Positions 1 through 8,310 of a stretch of DNA of 29,437 bases are shown piece by piece (position 1 is the stretch's first letter; each line of letters starts with the position of its first letter). The notes beneath the pieces were generated by a model. The model made no database searches and had not been told where the DNA came from. It worked only from the letters and a program-made list of their open reading frames with translations. Source of the stretch: Microcaldota archaeon (GTDB taxonomy: Archaea; Micrarchaeota; Micrarchaeia; Micrarchaeales; Micrarchaeaceae). The DNA lies in the NCBI GenBank assembly GCA_021792115.1, contig JAJYVI010000002.1:1-29437 (forward strand), in the 5' to 3' direction. Both the position numbers and the translations under genes were made by a program.

Positions 1-1
1 T

Positions 2-736
2 GCACTCGGCACGTACTACCCTCTTGATGTGGTCCCAAGCTGCAGCATGCTGCCTATACTACAAAGAGGAGATCTTGTTGTTTTATCTGGTAGATTGCAT
101 AATATAAATGCGCCTGTAGTAAATGTCACACAAAGCATGTATTCGTCTTTTATAAAAAATTTCAGCACAAATGAAGTTCGTGAATGCGTTGCATATAATT
201 ATTCTTCGCATAGCATAGACCAGTTTTTTAACCCTGGCGATACAATAATTCTAGTGCAATTAAATGACTCTACAGGAAGATATTCCATAGTCAACCAGAA
301 CCAAAGCCTTATAAAATATTACTGTGGCACAAGAACTATAAAATATTTCAATGGCACTGCAAGGCAGGTTGCATATACTAATTCAATCAAAATTGGAGAC
401 AGAATAATAAACACAGACGCAAACAATACTGTCATTGTTTATAAAACAGTTCCAAATGATTCTTTTTACAGGATGGGAGACACTTTTATAGTGCATAGAG
501 TTTTTGCAATAATCAATGTATCTGGCACTTATTATTATCTTACAAAAGGAGACAACAACCCTGCATTGGACTTGCAGTATGGAAACTACCCTTCAAATGC
601 TTCCTTTATAGAAGGGAAGGTCATTGCAGCAATCCCATATCTCGGCTATCTCAAGCTTGTGCTCAGTCGCAGCATTGAGGAGCCTTATGGGTGTAATTTT
701 ACAACCATTCACAGGTCTAATTTCTCATTGACATAG
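2..736 (+). CDS. Archaeal signal peptidase I (Sec11-like), 5' end outside window
   Basis: This is an S26-family type I signal peptidase, which removes signal peptides from secreted proteins at the outer face of the membrane. The frame is open from base 2, so the start codon and probably the N-terminal membrane anchor lie left of the window. The catalytic serine is in the box P-S-C-S-M-L-P (Ser codon 44-46). The archaeal/ER-type catalytic histidine is in I-V-H-R-V, followed by the T-K-G-D-N-N box and a conserved I-P-Y-L-G-Y segment near the C-terminus. Between the Ser and His boxes lies an unusually long Asn/Tyr/Thr-rich insert of about 100 residues, so the extracytoplasmic domain is larger than usual. 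The use of His instead of Lys is family knowledge and matches the motif seen. Confidence 0.8.
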   Translation, partial: ALGTYYPLDVVPSCSMLPILQRGDLVVLSGRLHNINAPVVNVTQSMYSSFIKNFSTNEVRECVAYNYSSHSIDQFFNPGDTIILVQLNDSTGRYSIVNQNQSLIKYYCGTRTIKYFNGTARQVAYTNSIKIGDRIINTDANNTVIVYKTVPNDSFYRMGDTFIVHRVFAIINVSGTYYYLTKGDNNPALDLQYGNYPSNASFIEGKVIAAIPYLGYLKLVLSRSIEEPYGCNFTTIHRSNFSLT

Positions 737-822
737 CTTTTAGACCTTATTTATTCTGTAATATGCAGACACTATAGAAAAATTAAGAGAAGTATTTATA
801 AATTTTGAATTAGTATAATTAT

Positions 823-870
823 ATATATTGTTTACTATATTATATATCATATATCTTGTTTACTATATTA
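823..870 (+). promoter_or_regulatory. Paired 20-bp repeat upstream of lonB
   Basis: A 20-bp sequence (atatattgtttactatatta) at 823-842 recurs at 851-870 with one mismatch, a period of 28 bp. It lies in the 238-bp gap between the signal peptidase gene and lonB. Paired sites of this type could bind a regulator or reflect an A/T-rich duplication. A regulatory role is only inferred. Confidence 0.3.
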
Positions 871-974
871 TTTTTTATTTGTATTATATTTTTATTATAT
901 TTTTAGATTAGATATTTTTTAATCCATAAATTATTATTTCTTATATTCCCTAAATTTGCGCAAATGGTGTTTTC

Positions 975-2909
975 ATGGTTAAAGACTTATCAAAAGAAAT
1001 AAAGACAACAGATGAAATAAAGGTGTCCAACAAACTTATCGATCAGATAATAGGGCAAAAAAATGCTGTTGAAATAATAAAAAAAGCAGCAAAGCAGAGG
1101 AGGAATGTCCTTCTTATAGGTGAGCCGGGCACAGGCAAAACAATGCTCGCGCAGGCAATGTCAGAGCTTCTTCCTGTAACTGATCTTGAAGATGTGCTTG
1201 TATATAAGAATGTCAATGACGAAAATATGCCTCTTATAAAAACAGTAAAAACCTACCCTGATCAGGAAAGTATGAAAAACCACGAAGGGCAAGGAAGATT
1301 GATACTGCAAAAAGAAAGAATGAAAAATAAAATGTCTGTTGGGAAACAGGGTTCAATTGCAGGACCTATTGTAATTGCAATTGTTATAATACTTACAGGT
1401 CTTACTTTTACAGGATTTATTAAGGGTTATGAGCTTGTTGTTTTTGCAGCGCTTATACTCGGCATATTCATATTTGGATCAATATTCCTTTTTACATCAG
1501 GCCTTACTAAACGCATGATAATGCCAGGAATGCAGGATTACAATGAGCCAAAGCTTATTGTTGATAATACAGGGATGGAGCATGCTCCTTTCATAGATGC
1601 GACTGGTTCAAAAGCAGGCTCACTTTTTGGCGATGTCAGGCATGATCCTCTGCAAACAGGAGGGCTTGGCACTCCTGCTCATCTTAGAGTTGAAAGTGGA
1701 GCCATACATAAAGCGAACAAAGGTGTTCTCTTCATTGACGAAGTTTCAAGTTTAGATCCAAAATCTCAGCAGGACCTGCTTACATCAATGCAAGAGCGCA
1801 AGTACCCAATAACCGGACAGAGTGCGATGAGTTCGGGCGCGCTCGTGAAGACCCAGCCAGTCCCAGCAGATTTTATCCTTGTTGCAGCAGGTAATCTCCA
1901 GGATATAAAGAATATGCATCCCGCGCTGCGGTCAAGAATACGGGGCTATGGATATGAGGTATACATGGATTCTACAATGGAGGATAATGTAGAAAATAGG
2001 AATGCGCTTGTACATTTCATTGCCCAGGAAATAAAAAAAGATAGCAAGATACCAAAGTTTGATCAAGGTGCAGTGCAGGAGATAATTAATGAAGCAAAAA
2101 GAAGATCTGGAAGAAAAAATAAACTTACTCTTATATTGAGGGACCTAGGAGGCATAATACGCGCTGCTGGTGATATCGCAGTTGAAAACAAAAAAGATGT
2201 TGTAACAAGAGCAGATGTCCTTAATGCAAGGAAGTATGCATATCCTATAGAGTCGCAGGCAATAGCGCAGTCTATAGAGTATAAAAAGGATTATAGAGTA
2301 TTTAACACATCCGGGTTCAGCGTAGGCAAGGTCAATGGCCTTGCAGTAGTTGGCGGGTCAGTGTTATCTTCAGGGATAATCGTTCCTATTGTGAGCGAGG
2401 TTACGCCAGCAAGTTCAAGGTCAGAAGGCAAATTCATACCGACTGGTAAACTCGGGAAGATTGCCAATGAAGCAGTAAAGAACGTAAGTGCTGTCATAAA
2501 GAAACACATGGCAAAGGATGTTGCTAGCTATGACATGCATGTACAGTTTCTGCAGACTTACGAAGGCATAGAAGGGGATAGTGCGAGCATATCAGTTGCA
2601 GTAAGCATAATAAGTGCGATGGAAGGCATTCCTGTTAATCAATCAATCGCAATGACAGGCTCGCTTTCCGTCAGAGGAGATGTACTGCCTGTCGGAGGGG
2701 TTTCAAGCAAGGTCGAAGCGGCTATAAATTCTGGGATTAAAGAAGTAATAATCCCTCAAAGCAATATAGATGATATAAGCCTCAGTAAGGATATGCTGAA
2801 TAAGATAAAAATAAAGCCTGTCAAGACCCTTGCACAGGTAATAAAATATGCTTTGAAAGACACAAAGAGAACAAGAGAGATTATAAAGGAGCTTGAAAGC
2901 GAGACATAA
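975..2909 (+). CDS. lonB: LonB, membrane-anchored ATP-dependent protease
   Basis: Archaeal LonB degrades misfolded and regulatory proteins at the inner face of the membrane. The 644-aa protein has the family's usual size and layout. The Walker A G-E-P-G-T-G-K-T is at about 49-56. Two transmembrane helices at about 130-149 and 153-176 are inserted in the AAA+ domain, as is typical of LonB. The Walker B V-L-F-I-D-E is at 251-256. The C-terminal protease domain carries the catalytic Ser536 in E-G-D-S-A-S and Lys579 in G-G-V-S-S-K, so the Ser-Lys dyad is intact. The ATG at 975 follows a short GGTG ribosome-site-like motif. The gene stands alone and ends before a T-rich tandem repeat that probably terminates it. 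Confidence 0.96.
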   Translation: MVKDLSKEIKTTDEIKVSNKLIDQIIGQKNAVEIIKKAAKQRRNVLLIGEPGTGKTMLAQAMSELLPVTDLEDVLVYKNVNDENMPLIKTVKTYPDQESMKNHEGQGRLILQKERMKNKMSVGKQGSIAGPIVIAIVIILTGLTFTGFIKGYELVVFAALILGIFIFGSIFLFTSGLTKRMIMPGMQDYNEPKLIVDNTGMEHAPFIDATGSKAGSLFGDVRHDPLQTGGLGTPAHLRVESGAIHKANKGVLFIDEVSSLDPKSQQDLLTSMQERKYPITGQSAMSSGALVKTQPVPADFILVAAGNLQDIKNMHPALRSRIRGYGYEVYMDSTMEDNVENRNALVHFIAQEIKKDSKIPKFDQGAVQEIINEAKRRSGRKNKLTLILRDLGGIIRAAGDIAVENKKDVVTRADVLNARKYAYPIESQAIAQSIEYKKDYRVFNTSGFSVGKVNGLAVVGGSVLSSGIIVPIVSEVTPASSRSEGKFIPTGKLGKIANEAVKNVSAVIKKHMAKDVASYDMHVQFLQTYEGIEGDSASISVAVSIISAMEGIPVNQSIAMTGSLSVRGDVLPVGGVSSKVEAAINSGIKEVIIPQSNIDDISLSKDMLNKIKIKPVKTLAQVIKYALKDTKRTREIIKELESET

Positions 2910-2969
2910 TCATATATTTGCTGCTTTCGTGCTTAAACTCTTTATAATCTGGTATAAACTTTCACTATT

Positions 2970-3141
2970 TTTTGTTTTCTTATTAATTTTCTTTTTTTTG
3001 TTCATGTAATAATTTTGTTTTCTTATTAATTTTCTTTTTTTTGTTCATGTAATAATTTTGTTTTCTTATTAATTTTCTTTTTTTTGTTCATGTAATAATT
3101 TTGTTTTCTTATTAATTTTCTTTTTTTTGTTCATGTAATAA
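2970..3141. repeat. Tandem repeat, 4 copies of 43 bp, with T8 tracts
   Basis: Four identical 43-bp units lie head to tail. The motif gttttcttattaattttc starts at 2974, 3017, 3060 and 3103. Each unit ends in gttcatgtaataa and contains a run of eight T on the + strand. The array sits between the convergent lonB and the minus-strand 160-aa gene. Archaeal transcription stops at T runs, so each unit can act as a terminator for lonB (inference). There are no spacers, so this is not a CRISPR array. Confidence 0.95.
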
Positions 3142-3221
3142 TACTTTTATAGCTTCAGCATATATTTTCTGTGCTGTTTCTAAGGCTTTAGAGACCGGAT
3201 CAGTGTTGTAAATAAAATAAT

Positions 3222-3704
3222 TCAATCTCTTTTAAATTCAAGTGCAAGTAAGTTTTGCTTTATTCTTTCTTTTACATCATACATGAATGGCTCTATGCCA
3301 AACTTCTCTGCAATATCTCTCATTTGTCTAAGAAGAAGTATTGATTTATAAGGATTTTTATATTTTATGCTATCAACAATAAATTCCTGTGCATTTATAG
3401 TAATAGATGCAAACAATCTTGTCATTTCATTATTTTTATATTTTCCATCATTACTATAGAATAAAGTAAGCTTTTTTGAACTTTCCATCACATTTTCTAA
3501 ATATGCTATATCTCTGTGCTCTCGGTACTCTGCAAAATTCTTATAAAGATTAACCAAATGATCAAGAATCTGCCTATTACTTTCGTGATCCATTGCTTCA
3601 TAAATTGTGTATTTTAATTTGGAATACAAATCAAATGCATTTTTCAATTTTCCTCCTTTCTGCTGAGTTCCGTCATCTCTATTTATAACTTTTATTTTAT
3701 TCAT
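3222..3704 (-). CDS. Hypothetical protein, 160 aa, helical
   Basis: I do not recognise this protein. It is charged, predicted to be mostly alpha-helical, and has no membrane segment, signal peptide or cysteine motif. An N-terminal basic stretch is followed by regularly spaced Leu/Ile/Tyr residues, for example L-V-N-L-Y-K-N-F-A-E-Y and L-L-L-R-Q-M-R-D-I, which suggests a helical bundle. The start ATG at 3704 has a GGTAAA upstream. The gene converges with lonB and diverges from alba across about 250 bp of AT-rich DNA. Coding status is supported by the long uninterrupted frame and codon use like its neighbours. Confidence 0.7.
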   Translation of the reverse strand: MNKIKVINRDDGTQQKGGKLKNAFDLYSKLKYTIYEAMDHESNRQILDHLVNLYKNFAEYREHRDIAYLENVMESSKKLTLFYSNDGKYKNNEMTRLFASITINAQEFIVDSIKYKNPYKSILLLRQMRDIAEKFGIEPFMYDVKERIKQNLLALEFKRD

Positions 3705-3951
3705 TTTACCACTGTTAAGTTTAAACCAAATATTTATATTTTTATTTATGGATAATTTATTCTAAATTATTAAATTATTATAAATTATTATTATAAATTA
3801 TGTTAACATATTAAGTCACTATCTGATATATTAATTTAGTGCTAATAGTTTAATGTTTATAAGTTGCTAAAATAATACTTAATTTTTAAAAATTTCAAGT
3901 AATTAATCTATTATATCATATTCAGAAGAGATAAAAACATAAGGTGTAAAA

Positions 3952-4263
3952 ATGACAGAAAACAAACAAGAGAACCAAGTAAATAACATGGGAGAGGAAA
4001 ACATAATTTATGTTGGAAAAAAGCCAGCAATGAATTATGTTTTGGCAGTTGTCACGCAGTTTAACAACGGCATGAAGGAAGTGACGATAAAGGCAAGAGG
4101 AAATGCGATTTCAAGAGCGGTTGACGTAAAGGAGATCGTTGTGAATAGGTTTCTTCCTGAGGTAAAGGAGACCGCAATAAGGACTGCATCAGAGCAACTT
4201 ACAAATGAGGACGGATCTACTTCAAAAGTAAGTGCAATACAAATTACGCTTGCAAAGCCTTAA
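3952..4263 (+). CDS. albA: Alba, DNA/RNA-binding chromatin protein
   Basis: Alba is a small dimeric archaeal protein that coats DNA and binds RNA. The core is unmistakable: I-I-Y-V-G-K-K-P-A-M-N-Y-V-L-A-V-V-T-Q-F, then V-T-I-K-A-R-G-N-A-I-S-R-A-V-D-V and an E-I-V-x-N-R-F-L helix. Lys23 and Lys24 match the nucleic-acid-binding, acetylatable lysine pair known in Sulfolobus Alba. The 103-aa length includes a roughly 16-residue polar N-terminal tail rich in Glu and Asn, which is longer than in many orthologues. A GGTG motif lies 6 bases before the ATG. The gene is monocistronic and is followed by a long T tract. Confidence 0.97.
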   Translation: MTENKQENQVNNMGEENIIYVGKKPAMNYVLAVVTQFNNGMKEVTIKARGNAISRAVDVKEIVVNRFLPEVKETAIRTASEQLTNEDGSTSKVSAIQITLAKP

Positions 4264-4274
4264 TGATGCAATCG

Positions 4275-4315
4275 CTGTTTTTCTTTTTTTATTTTTTATT
4301 AATTTATTTTTATTA
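4275..4315 (+). terminator. T-rich terminator after alba
   Basis: Just past the alba stop codon are a T5 run, a T8 run and several further T4-T6 runs with no clear stem. This matches intrinsic archaeal termination, which depends mainly on T tracts. Confidence 0.5.
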
Positions 4316-4415
4316 AGTATTTATTTTTTAATTTGATGACTCTTTAATTTTAGAGCCTCTAATTGTAGAAGAATTTTAAGTTGCATTACTGTTATGTTTT
4401 TGCTGTGCAGATAAT

Positions 4416-5705
4416 ATGTTAAGAAATTATTATATAAAAGACCTAAATGAATCTCTTGATGGAAATGAGGTTGTGCTTGCAGGTTGGGTTCATGAAGTAA
4501 GAGCATTGGGTAAAATTACATTTCTTATTCTTAGGGATAGAACGGGTCTTGTGCAGACGATAGGTAAGGTAGGGATAACAGATAAATCAATTCTTGATGC
4601 GATGAACTTGCCAAAGGAAAGCGTTATCCAGCTGAGAGGATTACTAAAAATAAATAAAGAAGCAAAAAACGGCTTCGAGATACTGGTTACAGAGATAAAA
4701 AACTTGAATCCTATTGCTTCATTAATACCTTTTGAGGTTACAGGAAAAGTTGATGCAGACCAAGATGTGAGGCTTGACTTTAGATATATAGACCTACGCA
4801 GAATCGAGACAACAGCAATATTTGATATACAGTCTGTAGTACTCGATTCTTTCAGAAATTCTCTTTCATCAAAAGGTTTTCAGGAAATACGCACGCCATG
4901 CATGGTGGAGGAGGCGACAGAAGGGGGAGCAGATCTTTTCACTATAAACTATTTTGATAAGAAGGCATATCTTGCGCAATCCCCTCAGTTATATAAACAA
5001 CTTGCAGTGATAGGAGGTATGGATAAGGTCTTTGCAATATCTCCTGTTTTCAGAGCAGAAAAATCAAATACAAGCTATCATCTGACAGAAATAACCCAGA
5101 TGGACATTGAAATGGGATTTAGTGACCATAATGATGCAATGCATATTTTGTCAGAAGTCTTTATAGATATACTCAATAATGTTAAGCAGAGGAACAAAAG
5201 ATCCCTTGAGATCCTTGGCATTGACTTACAGATACCCCAAGTAAACATAATAACATATTCAGATGCTATTGAAAAATTAAAGGAAGCAGGGATGCAGATA
5301 AAATTTGGGGATGACTTTAATAGAGAGACAGAGATGGGAATCTCAAATATATTCGGTGATGCAGTAATCGTAAAGGACTTCCCTACACAACTAAGGGCTT
5401 TTTATTCAATGCCTCAGAAAGAGGATCCAAAGCTTTGTAACAGCTTTGATTTTATATACAAAGGGCTTGAAATATCAAGCGGTGCGCAGAGAATTCATAA
5501 AAAGGACTTGTTAAATAAAATTCTTATAGATAGAGGTATGGATCCAAAGAAATTTGAATTTTATACAAATGCAATGGGATGTGGAGCTCCGCCACATGCA
5601 GGGTGGAGTATAGGGCTTGAGAGACTAACTATGAAGTTAACAGGCCAAAAAAATATAAGGGAAGCATCATTATTTCCAAGAGATCCAAAAAGACTAAAAC
5701 CATAA
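4416..5705 (+). CDS. aspS: Aspartyl-tRNA synthetase, archaeal type
   Basis: This class II synthetase charges tRNA-Asp with aspartate. The 429-aa length fits the compact archaeal/eukaryotic form without the bacterial GAD insert. The N-terminal OB-fold anticodon domain begins with L-A-G-W-V-H-E-V-R. Motif 2 is F-R-A-E-K-S-N-T-S-Y-H-L-T-E, with the nearby aspartate-site signature Q-S-P-Q-L-Y-K-Q. Motif 3 is G-W-S-I-G-L-E-R-L-T near residue 400. Many archaeal AspRS enzymes also charge tRNA-Asn; the sequence alone does not show whether this one does. It is followed 18 bp later by the DHH gene on the same strand, so the two may be co-transcribed. Confidence 0.96.
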   Translation: MLRNYYIKDLNESLDGNEVVLAGWVHEVRALGKITFLILRDRTGLVQTIGKVGITDKSILDAMNLPKESVIQLRGLLKINKEAKNGFEILVTEIKNLNPIASLIPFEVTGKVDADQDVRLDFRYIDLRRIETTAIFDIQSVVLDSFRNSLSSKGFQEIRTPCMVEEATEGGADLFTINYFDKKAYLAQSPQLYKQLAVIGGMDKVFAISPVFRAEKSNTSYHLTEITQMDIEMGFSDHNDAMHILSEVFIDILNNVKQRNKRSLEILGIDLQIPQVNIITYSDAIEKLKEAGMQIKFGDDFNRETEMGISNIFGDAVIVKDFPTQLRAFYSMPQKEDPKLCNSFDFIYKGLEISSGAQRIHKKDLLNKILIDRGMDPKKFEFYTNAMGCGAPPHAGWSIGLERLTMKLTGQKNIREASLFPRDPKRLKP

Positions 5706-5723
5706 TGTGTAGAACTGATTCAA

Positions 5724-6821
5724 ATGGCAAAATTAAACAAGAGAAAATTAATATATGTTGTAGATAATTTATTCTCTCGCCGCAAAAATGTCATAAAAAA
5801 AATAAGACCTGAACAGTTAGAAACTATGAATTTGTTCCCTAAGTTTCATAACCTACTTAAAAATAAAAAAATAAACTGTATTACTCATATGAAAGATTTT
5901 GATGGTATAGGAAGTGCAAGTATTATAGAGAGCAATTATAGAAATAATATTAATAAAATATTTTTCACTGATTATCGAAAGCAAGAAATAGCAGATCTAA
6001 TAAAAAGAACTAAAACACTTAATAACAGTGTAATAATAATAAGTGACATAGGCATTAATAGAGATTCAGTTCCTGAGATATTAGGCATGTTGAGGAACTT
6101 TAAGAAAAATAATAATATTGTTATATGGCTTGATCACCATGAATGGGATCTTGTTTTTGCAATGGAAATAGCAGAAAACTTGGATTTTCTTGTTTGCAAT
6201 GAGAATGAAATAAATTGTGCTACTAACATAGTTTATACCCTGCTCGGTAAAAAGACAAAAAAGGCTGAGCAGCTGGTGCATATGGTAATGCTTGGCGATC
6301 TGCATAAGCAAGCTAAAGGCGTGACTGAGAAAATACTGCAAAAAACAGGGTATGTTATTTCTCAAATCTGTTTTCAGAAAAACGCATCAAGAAACTTAAG
6401 AACTCTTGTAGACTATATATCAAACTATAATTTGAATAATAATTTTATAAATAAGTTCTATAGAGGCTATCTGGAAGATGCAAAAAATAACACCATCCTT
6501 TTGCGTAAATATATGGTTGAATTTACTGCTAAAAACAAGAGATTTGTAGTTAGTTTTAGCAAAAATCTCCAATCATCATTTGCAGGGTATTTTCTTTTAG
6601 ATAAAACAGGCGCAGACGTGTCTATTTTTTACAATTCCTCTACAAGCACGGTACATCTTAGGGGAAGAGGCACAGAATGTGCTTCGTTTGCAAAATATTT
6701 CCACGGTGGAGGACATCCTTTTGCTGCAGCATTCGAATATAAAAAAATAAATATAATCCATAAGAAAGACAGGGATAAAGCTATCATGGCGTTTGAAAAG
6801 GCAGCTGAAAAAATTTATTAA
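5724..6821 (+). CDS. DHH/DHHA1-family phosphoesterase (RecJ/NrnA-like)
   Basis: This is a metal-dependent phosphoesterase of the DHH superfamily, which includes RecJ, archaeal GAN and nanoRNases. The family signatures are D-F-D-G-I-G at 58-63 (motif I; archaeal homologues often have DCDGIG), S-D-I-G near 108, the D-H-H triad at 137-139, and the C-terminal DHHA1 glycine box H-G-G-G-H at 327-331 followed by P-F-A-A-A-F. At 365 aa it is shorter than bacterial RecJ and lacks an OB domain, so an archaeal RecJ-like exonuclease or a small-RNA/dinucleotide hydrolase are both possible. It starts 18 bp after aspS. Its substrate cannot be read from the sequence. Confidence 0.88.
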   Translation: MAKLNKRKLIYVVDNLFSRRKNVIKKIRPEQLETMNLFPKFHNLLKNKKINCITHMKDFDGIGSASIIESNYRNNINKIFFTDYRKQEIADLIKRTKTLNNSVIIISDIGINRDSVPEILGMLRNFKKNNNIVIWLDHHEWDLVFAMEIAENLDFLVCNENEINCATNIVYTLLGKKTKKAEQLVHMVMLGDLHKQAKGVTEKILQKTGYVISQICFQKNASRNLRTLVDYISNYNLNNNFINKFYRGYLEDAKNNTILLRKYMVEFTAKNKRFVVSFSKNLQSSFAGYFLLDKTGADVSIFYNSSTSTVHLRGRGTECASFAKYFHGGGHPFAAAFEYKKINIIHKKDRDKAIMAFEKAAEKIY

Positions 6822-6881
6822 CAAAGTGTAATATTAAATTAAATAATATATAATTTAAATATACAATTTAAAAGAGCTATA

Positions 6882-7547
6882 ATGGAAGAAGTAACAATTA
6901 ATCTTGATAGACCTAACGAGGCCGCATTTACGCATATAGTAGACGAGATTAAGCAAGGCAAGGTAATAGCTATTCCTACAGATACTGTATATGGGCTTGC
7001 AACTTCTATAAAATCTGATACAAATATAAAAAGAATATTTGAGATAAAACAAAGGGATGAAAGAAAGGCGATACCTGTTTTAGTAAATTCAATAGATATG
7101 GCAAAGTCTATCGCGAAGATCAGCAAGAGTGAAATGGAAATTATTCAAAAAGTTTGGCCAGGTCCTATTAGTATATTATTTGTAAAGCGTAAAAAAGTAT
7201 CAAATGTGCTAACTTCAGGCAAAGATACAATAGTGCTTCGTATTCCTAATGATAAATTCTTGAACATTCTTCTTAATTTAATAAATGAGCCAATAACAGC
7301 AACGTCAGCAAATATATCGGGTGAAAACTCTTTTACAAATCCAGAGGATTTGATTGCAAGGTTTAAAAAAGAAAAGAGCCAACCAGATATTGTGGTAAAA
7401 GTGGTTTCGAATATACAAAAACAACGCAAAAATAAGCCATCAACACTAATTGCGATAGTAGGCAAAGGACATGATACAACAGTTTCTATACTGCGCGAAG
7501 GATGTGTAAGCGAAGAAGAATTACTTAATATCATCAATAATAAATAA
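6882..7547 (+). CDS. Threonylcarbamoyl-AMP synthase, YrdC/Sua5 family
   Basis: The enzyme makes threonylcarbamoyl-AMP from threonine, bicarbonate and ATP, the first step of the t6A37 modification of ANN-decoding tRNAs. The YrdC fold is clear: I-P-T-D-T-V-Y-G-L at 31-39, a K-Q-R in the next strand region at 56-58, V-W-P-G-P at 91-95, and T-S-A-N-I-S-G at 141-147. At 221 aa it has the YrdC catalytic domain but not the full C-terminal Sua5 domain. A short AT-rich gap separates it from the DHH gene. The Kae1/KEOPS partners expected in archaea are not in this window. Confidence 0.92.
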   Translation: MEEVTINLDRPNEAAFTHIVDEIKQGKVIAIPTDTVYGLATSIKSDTNIKRIFEIKQRDERKAIPVLVNSIDMAKSIAKISKSEMEIIQKVWPGPISILFVKRKKVSNVLTSGKDTIVLRIPNDKFLNILLNLINEPITATSANISGENSFTNPEDLIARFKKEKSQPDIVVKVVSNIQKQRKNKPSTLIAIVGKGHDTTVSILREGCVSEEELLNIINNK

Positions 7548-7580
7548 CTAAATAAGCTTATAAAGTTTATAATTTTATTT

Positions 7581-8183
7581 TTATTTATTTTCTCTGTTGT
7601 TAAAAAATAATATCATTAATATTGCAAATAGACTTATTGCAGCTGTTCCGAATGTCTCAAGTACCGCTGTAGAAACAAAATTTTTTATTATTTCTGCGCA
7701 TGCAATTGCAGCAACTGCAAGAAGCAGTATAATAACTCCTTGTTTTTTGCTTTCTAATAATAATCCTATACCTAGTGTTATTATTGCTAATCCTGATTGA
7801 ATAAAAAAATAAACAGAAACAAAATCATGAGGATAAGTTCCTCCATGGAAGACTCCAATAAGTGCAAGAAAAATTGCAGCAATCATTAAAAATGAACTCC
7901 CTGCCTCTTCTATTTTATTTTTTGAGTATACTAATAATCCTATTGCAAAAATAAATAAAAGGAGTGCTGTTAATATCAAGCCTGTATTATAGACCCATGG
8001 ATAATTAGCTCCTTTTGACCCTAACTGGCTAAGAGCGCCACTAAAAAAATTAAATTCAGGATTAATAATAATTGCGCTCAAAATCCAGATAAAGGCAGAT
8101 AATATAGCAAAAATTCCAAATAGCAATAAAATCTTCTTATTAATTTTTGGGATGACCTCTGCAGTCTTTTTATATCTCTCCAT
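7581..8183 (-). CDS. DUF998-like six-helix membrane protein
   Basis: This is a 200-aa integral membrane protein with about six hydrophobic helices and a short charged N-terminus. The first loop has S-Q-L-G followed by V-Y-N-T-G-L-I, and a later loop has H-D-F-V-S-V-Y-F-F. Both features are typical of the DUF998 family, whose function is unknown. The family also overlaps in appearance with frhB-like integral membrane proteins. It lies about 130 bp downstream of the HerA-like ATPase gene on the same strand. No transport or catalytic residues can be assigned. Confidence 0.7.
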   Translation of the reverse strand: MERYKKTAEVIPKINKKILLLFGIFAILSAFIWILSAIIINPEFNFFSGALSQLGSKGANYPWVYNTGLILTALLLFIFAIGLLVYSKNKIEEAGSSFLMIAAIFLALIGVFHGGTYPHDFVSVYFFIQSGLAIITLGIGLLLESKKQGVIILLLAVAAIACAEIIKNFVSTAVLETFGTAAISLFAILMILFFNNRENK

Positions 8184-8310
8184 AAAACCTACAATTTATT
8201 TATATTCTTATTTTTAGAGCCTGCAAGTCTATGTTTACTATACATGCTATACATACTATAAATTATATTTACGTATATTATTTTACTTATATTATTGTTA
8301 TATTCTTATT

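Noticed and set aside
2970..3141. CRISPR array
   Set aside because: The units are directly abutting and identical with no variable spacers, and no cas genes are present.
7145..7537. 130-aa minus-strand frame
   Set aside because: It is a shadow of the YrdC gene on the opposite strand.
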